From assembly GCA_030040865.1 (NCBI GenBank), contig JASHSX010000138.1, positions 1 through 34,237 of the forward strand: a stretch of 34,237 nucleotides of DNA, in the 5' to 3' direction. Made by a program: the position numbers and the translations under genes. The stretch is from Thermoplasmata archaeon. GTDB taxonomy: Archaea > Thermoplasmatota > Thermoplasmata > Lutacidiplasmatales > UBA184. This document shows, piece after piece, positions 32,108-34,237 of this stretch. The notes below the pieces were generated by a model that worked only from the letters and a program-made list of their open reading frames with translations, was not told the origin of the DNA and searched no databases. Numbering within the stretch: the first letter of the stretch is position 1; every line of letters starts with the position of its first letter.

Positions 32108-32499
32108 CCCGGCGGCGGACCCACGCCGACGACGTTCCCTTCCGCGTCGGTCCGAAAGCGTCCCCGGATCAGGTCGATCAGGACGAGGCGGGTGCCCCAC
32201 GGGTCGCGGACGACCGCGCACCGCCCGACCGGCACGTCGAACGGCCCCGTCTCGACGTGCCCACCAGCCGCCGAGAACGACCGGCAGGCGTCGTCGGTGG
32301 AGTCGACCAAAAGGTCCGTCTCCGGTCCACCCTGCTCGGCGAGGAGCACGAACTCCGTCTCGGAGTCCGTCATCGCGAGCCCCGCCGCTTCCCCGTCCCG
32401 ACGCCAGACGAGTCGGAGTCCGAGCCGGTCCCGATAGAACCCGAGCGCCGCGTCGAGGTCGGGGACGCGCACGAGGACGCAGTCGACCTTCCGGAACAT
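32101..32499 (-). CDS. VOC (glyoxalase/bleomycin-resistance) superfamily protein
   Basis: 132 residues with the paired beta-alpha-beta-beta-beta units of the VOC fold: VDCVLVRVPDLDAALGFYRDRLGLRLVWR in the first half and AAGGHVETGPFDVPVGRCAVVRDPWGTRLVLID in the second. The first metal ligand, usually His in DHV, is Cys7 here, and the last ligand Glu is not evident. A metal-dependent glyoxalase I reaction is therefore unlikely, and a binding or resistance role is as likely. ATG 32499 has a CCCTATCG box 22-29 bases upstream, pointing to a leaderless transcript. Confidence 0.82.
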   Translation of the reverse strand: MFRKVDCVLVRVPDLDAALGFYRDRLGLRLVWRRDGEAAGLAMTDSETEFVLLAEQGGPETDLLVDSTDDACRSFSAAGGHVETGPFDVPVGRCAVVRDPWGTRLVLIDLIRGRFRTDAEGNVVGVGPPPGQ

Positions 32500-32520
32500 G
32501 CTTCCTCAGCGCCCGGGTCG

Positions 32521-32528
32521 CGATAGGG
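32521..32528 (-). promoter_or_regulatory. TATA-like box of the VOC gene
   Basis: CCCTATCG on the minus strand, 22-29 bases before ATG 32499. Confidence 0.35.
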
Positions 32529-32601
32529 TTGGCCGGGGTGGGGGTCGGCCCGTTCCGCCGGAGGGGAAACTCGAAAGCGGGCCGGCACCCTCGTACGGAC
32601 C

Positions 32602-33006
32602 GTGCGGTGGGCCGCGCTCGTTCCGTTCGGGCTCTTCGGGGCGGGCGTTGCGCTCGTGGCGCTGGCCCTCCGGGAGGGCCAGGCCGTTGTGGGGATCGCG
32701 ATCGTCGTCCCGTTCGTAGTGGGCACGTCGATCGCGTTCCTCCTCGGCGTGGCGGCGCTGTTCCTCGGTTTCGTGACGCTCCCGCTCGCGTTTCCCCCGG
32801 CGGAGGAGACCGCTACGCTCGCTCCGTCGACCCCACCGGCCGGAGAGGCCAGGGCCTCGTGGGGCGGGATCGTCCTGATCGGTCCGGTGCCGCTCCTCTT
32901 CGGCAGCGCCCGGAACGTCCCGAACTGGGTCCGCTACGTCGCGGCGGCGGTGGGGGCGGTCGTCCTCGCCGTGTTCGTCGTCGTCGTGGTGGGGCTCGTC
33001 CGGTAG
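32602..33006 (+). CDS. DUF131 family archaeal membrane protein
   Basis: 134 residues from GTG 32602. Hydrophobic segments lie at about 5-23, 27-48, 50-64 and 112-132. GGIVLIGPVPLLFGS at 88-102 is the family hallmark (GGV-x-x-IGPIP-x-x-FG). DUF131 is nearly confined to archaea and has no known function. It is convergent with pdxT, 8 bases between the stops. Confidence 0.8.
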   Translation: MRWAALVPFGLFGAGVALVALALREGQAVVGIAIVVPFVVGTSIAFLLGVAALFLGFVTLPLAFPPAEETATLAPSTPPAGEARASWGGIVLIGPVPLLFGSARNVPNWVRYVAAAVGAVVLAVFVVVVVGLVR

Positions 33007-33014
33007 CGGGTCGA

Positions 33015-33608
33015 CTATCGCCGCCGGCCGACCGTCGCGAGGAACTGCCGGTGGAGACGCGGATCGCCGGAGAGCTCCGGGTGGAAGGCAAGGCCCCACA
33101 CCGGCCCGGCCCGCACGCCGACCACCTGGTCGCCGAGCCACGCCAGCGGGCTCGCCCCGTGACCGACCCGGAGGATCCGGGGGGAACGGATGAACACCCC
33201 GGGGAACGGACCCCCCGGGAGCCGGTCGACGCGCACCGACCCCTCGAACGACTCGCGCTGAGCCCCGTAGTCGTTGCGGCGGACCGTGATGTCGACGGTC
33301 CCGAACGTCGGCGGATCGCGTCCCGAAGCGCTCGGCGCGATCTCGCGGGCGAGGAGGATGAGCCCGGCGCACGTCGCGAGGACCGGCAGCCCGTCGGCGA
33401 GGCGGAGGGCGAGGGGGTGCCACAGTCCTGCGTCCTCGATCAGCCGGGCGATCGTCGTCGACTCCCCGCCGGGAAGGAACAGCGCGTCGGTCCGCGCGAG
33501 GTCCGCCGGCCCTCGGACGAGGATCCGATCGCCCTCGGGGACGACCCCGCGGAGGGCGCGCCAGTGCTCCGGTACGTCCCCCTGGAGCGCGAGGACCCCG
33601 ACCTTCAT
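33015..33608 (-). CDS. pdxT: Pyridoxal 5'-phosphate synthase glutaminase subunit PdxT
   Basis: 197 residues. Glutaminase half of the PdxS-PdxT complex: it hydrolyses glutamine and channels ammonia to PdxS for PLP synthesis. The catalytic triad is C80 in LATCAGLILLA, H176 and E178 in AFHPELSGD. LALQGDVPEH at 7-16 and the LPGGEST loop at 45-51 are the usual PdxT motifs. The start ATG overlaps the stop of the HMG-CoA reductase gene by four bases. pdxS is not in the window. PLP need is high nearby: three PLP enzymes lie in the window. Confidence 0.95.
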   Translation of the reverse strand: MKVGVLALQGDVPEHWRALRGVVPEGDRILVRGPADLARTDALFLPGGESTTIARLIEDAGLWHPLALRLADGLPVLATCAGLILLAREIAPSASGRDPPTFGTVDITVRRNDYGAQRESFEGSVRVDRLPGGPFPGVFIRSPRILRVGHGASPLAWLGDQVVGVRAGPVWGLAFHPELSGDPRLHRQFLATVGRRR

Positions 33609-34237
33609 CCGGAGCCGCCGCGCCGGAGGTCCTCGATGACCTCCTTGGCCCGGTCGAACCGAACCTGGTGGTCCGCGACGAGCCGCGCCACGACCCGGTC
33701 GACCTCGTCCGCCCGGGCCCCCGCGCTCACGGCGAGGTTCCGCGCGTGCAGCTCCATGTGGCCCCGCTGGATCCCCTCGGTCGCGAGCGCCCGGAGCGCC
33801 GAGAAGTTCTGGGCGAGTCCCACGGCCGCGAGCACCTCGGCGAGCTCACGGGCGCTCTTCACTCCGAGCACCTTCACGTTCGCCTTCGCGGTCGGGTGCA
33901 CGGCGGTCGCCCCCCCGATGAGCCCGACCGCGGCCGGGAACTCGATGGTGCCGACCAGGTTGCCGTCGCGGTCCTTCTCGTAGGTCGTGAGCGGTCGGAC
34001 GACGCCGCCGGCCGACTGCCACGCGGCGAAGGTGTGCGCCCCGGCCTCGATCGCCCGGAAGTCGTTCCCCGTCGCGATCACGACGCTCGAGATCCCGTTC
34101 ATGATCCCCTTGTTGTGGGTCGCGCAGCGGAACGGATCGGCGACGGCGAACGCGTAGGCGTCCAGGATCGCGTCGACGACCTGCGGTCCGGTCGCCGACT
34201 CGGTGGCGAGCAGCGCCGCCGGGAACGTCGCGTGGGC
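33605..34237 (-). CDS. hmgA: Hydroxymethylglutaryl-CoA reductase, class II type, 5' truncated
   Basis: The frame is open to the right edge; 210 residues of the C-terminal half are present and the start lies outside. Reduces HMG-CoA to mevalonate, the first committed step to archaeal isoprenoid lipids. The ATHNKGIMNGI segment holds the catalytic Lys (NKG), then VVIATGNDFRAIEAGAH, VGLIGGATAVHPTAKANVKVLG, LAQNFSALRALATEGIQRGHMELHARNLA. HMELHARN with the catalytic His is the class II (Pseudomonas mevalonii-like) form, as also found in Thermoplasmatales and Archaeoglobus, unlike the class I enzyme of most archaea. It overlaps pdxT. Confidence 0.95.
   Translation of the reverse strand, partial: AHATFPAALLATESATGPQVVDAILDAYAFAVADPFRCATHNKGIMNGISSVVIATGNDFRAIEAGAHTFAAWQSAGGVVRPLTTYEKDRDGNLVGTIEFPAAVGLIGGATAVHPTAKANVKVLGVKSARELAEVLAAVGLAQNFSALRALATEGIQRGHMELHARNLAVSAGARADEVDRVVARLVADHQVRFDRAKEVIEDLRRGGSG

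Noticed and set aside
29978..32221. Very long minus-strand open frame (over 700 codons) across the CBS, NAC, Nudix and dph2 genes
   Set aside because: Arg/Gly/Asp-rich sequence without family features, antisense to four well recognised genes; a by-product of high G+C.
1..34237. CRISPR array, insertion sequence, prophage or integrated element
   Set aside because: No regularly spaced direct repeats, transposase, integrase or terminal inverted repeats were seen, and gene content is housekeeping throughout.
1..34237. Transcription terminators
   Set aside because: No T-runs of the archaeal kind are evident after the genes; convergent genes end within 4-22 bases of each other or overlap, so none was called.

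Overview
The window reads as archaeal chromosome of very high G+C content. Archaeal markers are a Dph2 diphthamide enzyme, the archaeal NAC, a PAC2-type proteasome chaperone homologue, a DUF131 membrane protein, two tRNA genes without an encoded CCA end, and A/T-rich TATA-like boxes that stand out of the G+C background about 20-40 bases before many start codons. Several starts sit where transcription should begin, as in leaderless archaeal genes. The class II HMG-CoA reductase at the right edge, together with this set, points towards Thermoplasmatota; that placement is an inference. No mobile element, CRISPR array, rRNA gene or long gene-free stretch was seen: the region is a dense housekeeping chromosome.

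Layout. 1-5,009: 3' part of a DAO-family FAD oxidoreductase, thyX (minus), and a metG-PHP phosphoesterase pair. 5,068-10,037: tRNA-Cys, a DUF488 gene whose 3' end overlaps a convergent ClC channel/transporter gene, a UspA protein, and a DUF998 membrane protein overlapping a type II NADH dehydrogenase. 10,090-14,891: an RmlA-like sugar nucleotidyltransferase, a class III aminotransferase-zinc dehydrogenase operon, a small orphan gene and an unusual PLP aminotransferase. 14,977-18,168: a double-zinc HNH protein, an F420/NADP-type oxidoreductase, DUF1697, a methyltransferase, a small orphan and tRNA-Val. 18,211-21,678: purA-lysO divergent from a class I aminotransferase. 21,752-27,488: a minus-strand glycan block with two GT4 glycosyltransferases, an M20 peptidase, a GalU-like nucleotidyltransferase and UDP-sulfoquinovose synthase. 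27,624-32,107: a plus-strand run of PAC2, GNAT, a four-CBS protein with an S30EA/HPF-like tail, NAC, Nudix and Dph2. 32,101-34,237: VOC protein, DUF131, and the hmgA-pdxT overlap.

How the genes fit together. The GalU-like enzyme and the SQD1/Agl3-like enzyme would convert glucose-1-phosphate through UDP-glucose to UDP-sulfoquinovose, and the adjacent GT4 enzymes are candidates to use it in a sulfonated surface glycan or lipid. The PAC2-to-Nudix run is joined by very short gaps or GTGA overlaps and centres on protein biogenesis. Its most interesting member is the CBS protein, which may be an energy-sensing ribosome-hibernation factor. A second notable point is purA, whose conserved N-terminus has ACG where the initiator ATG is expected.
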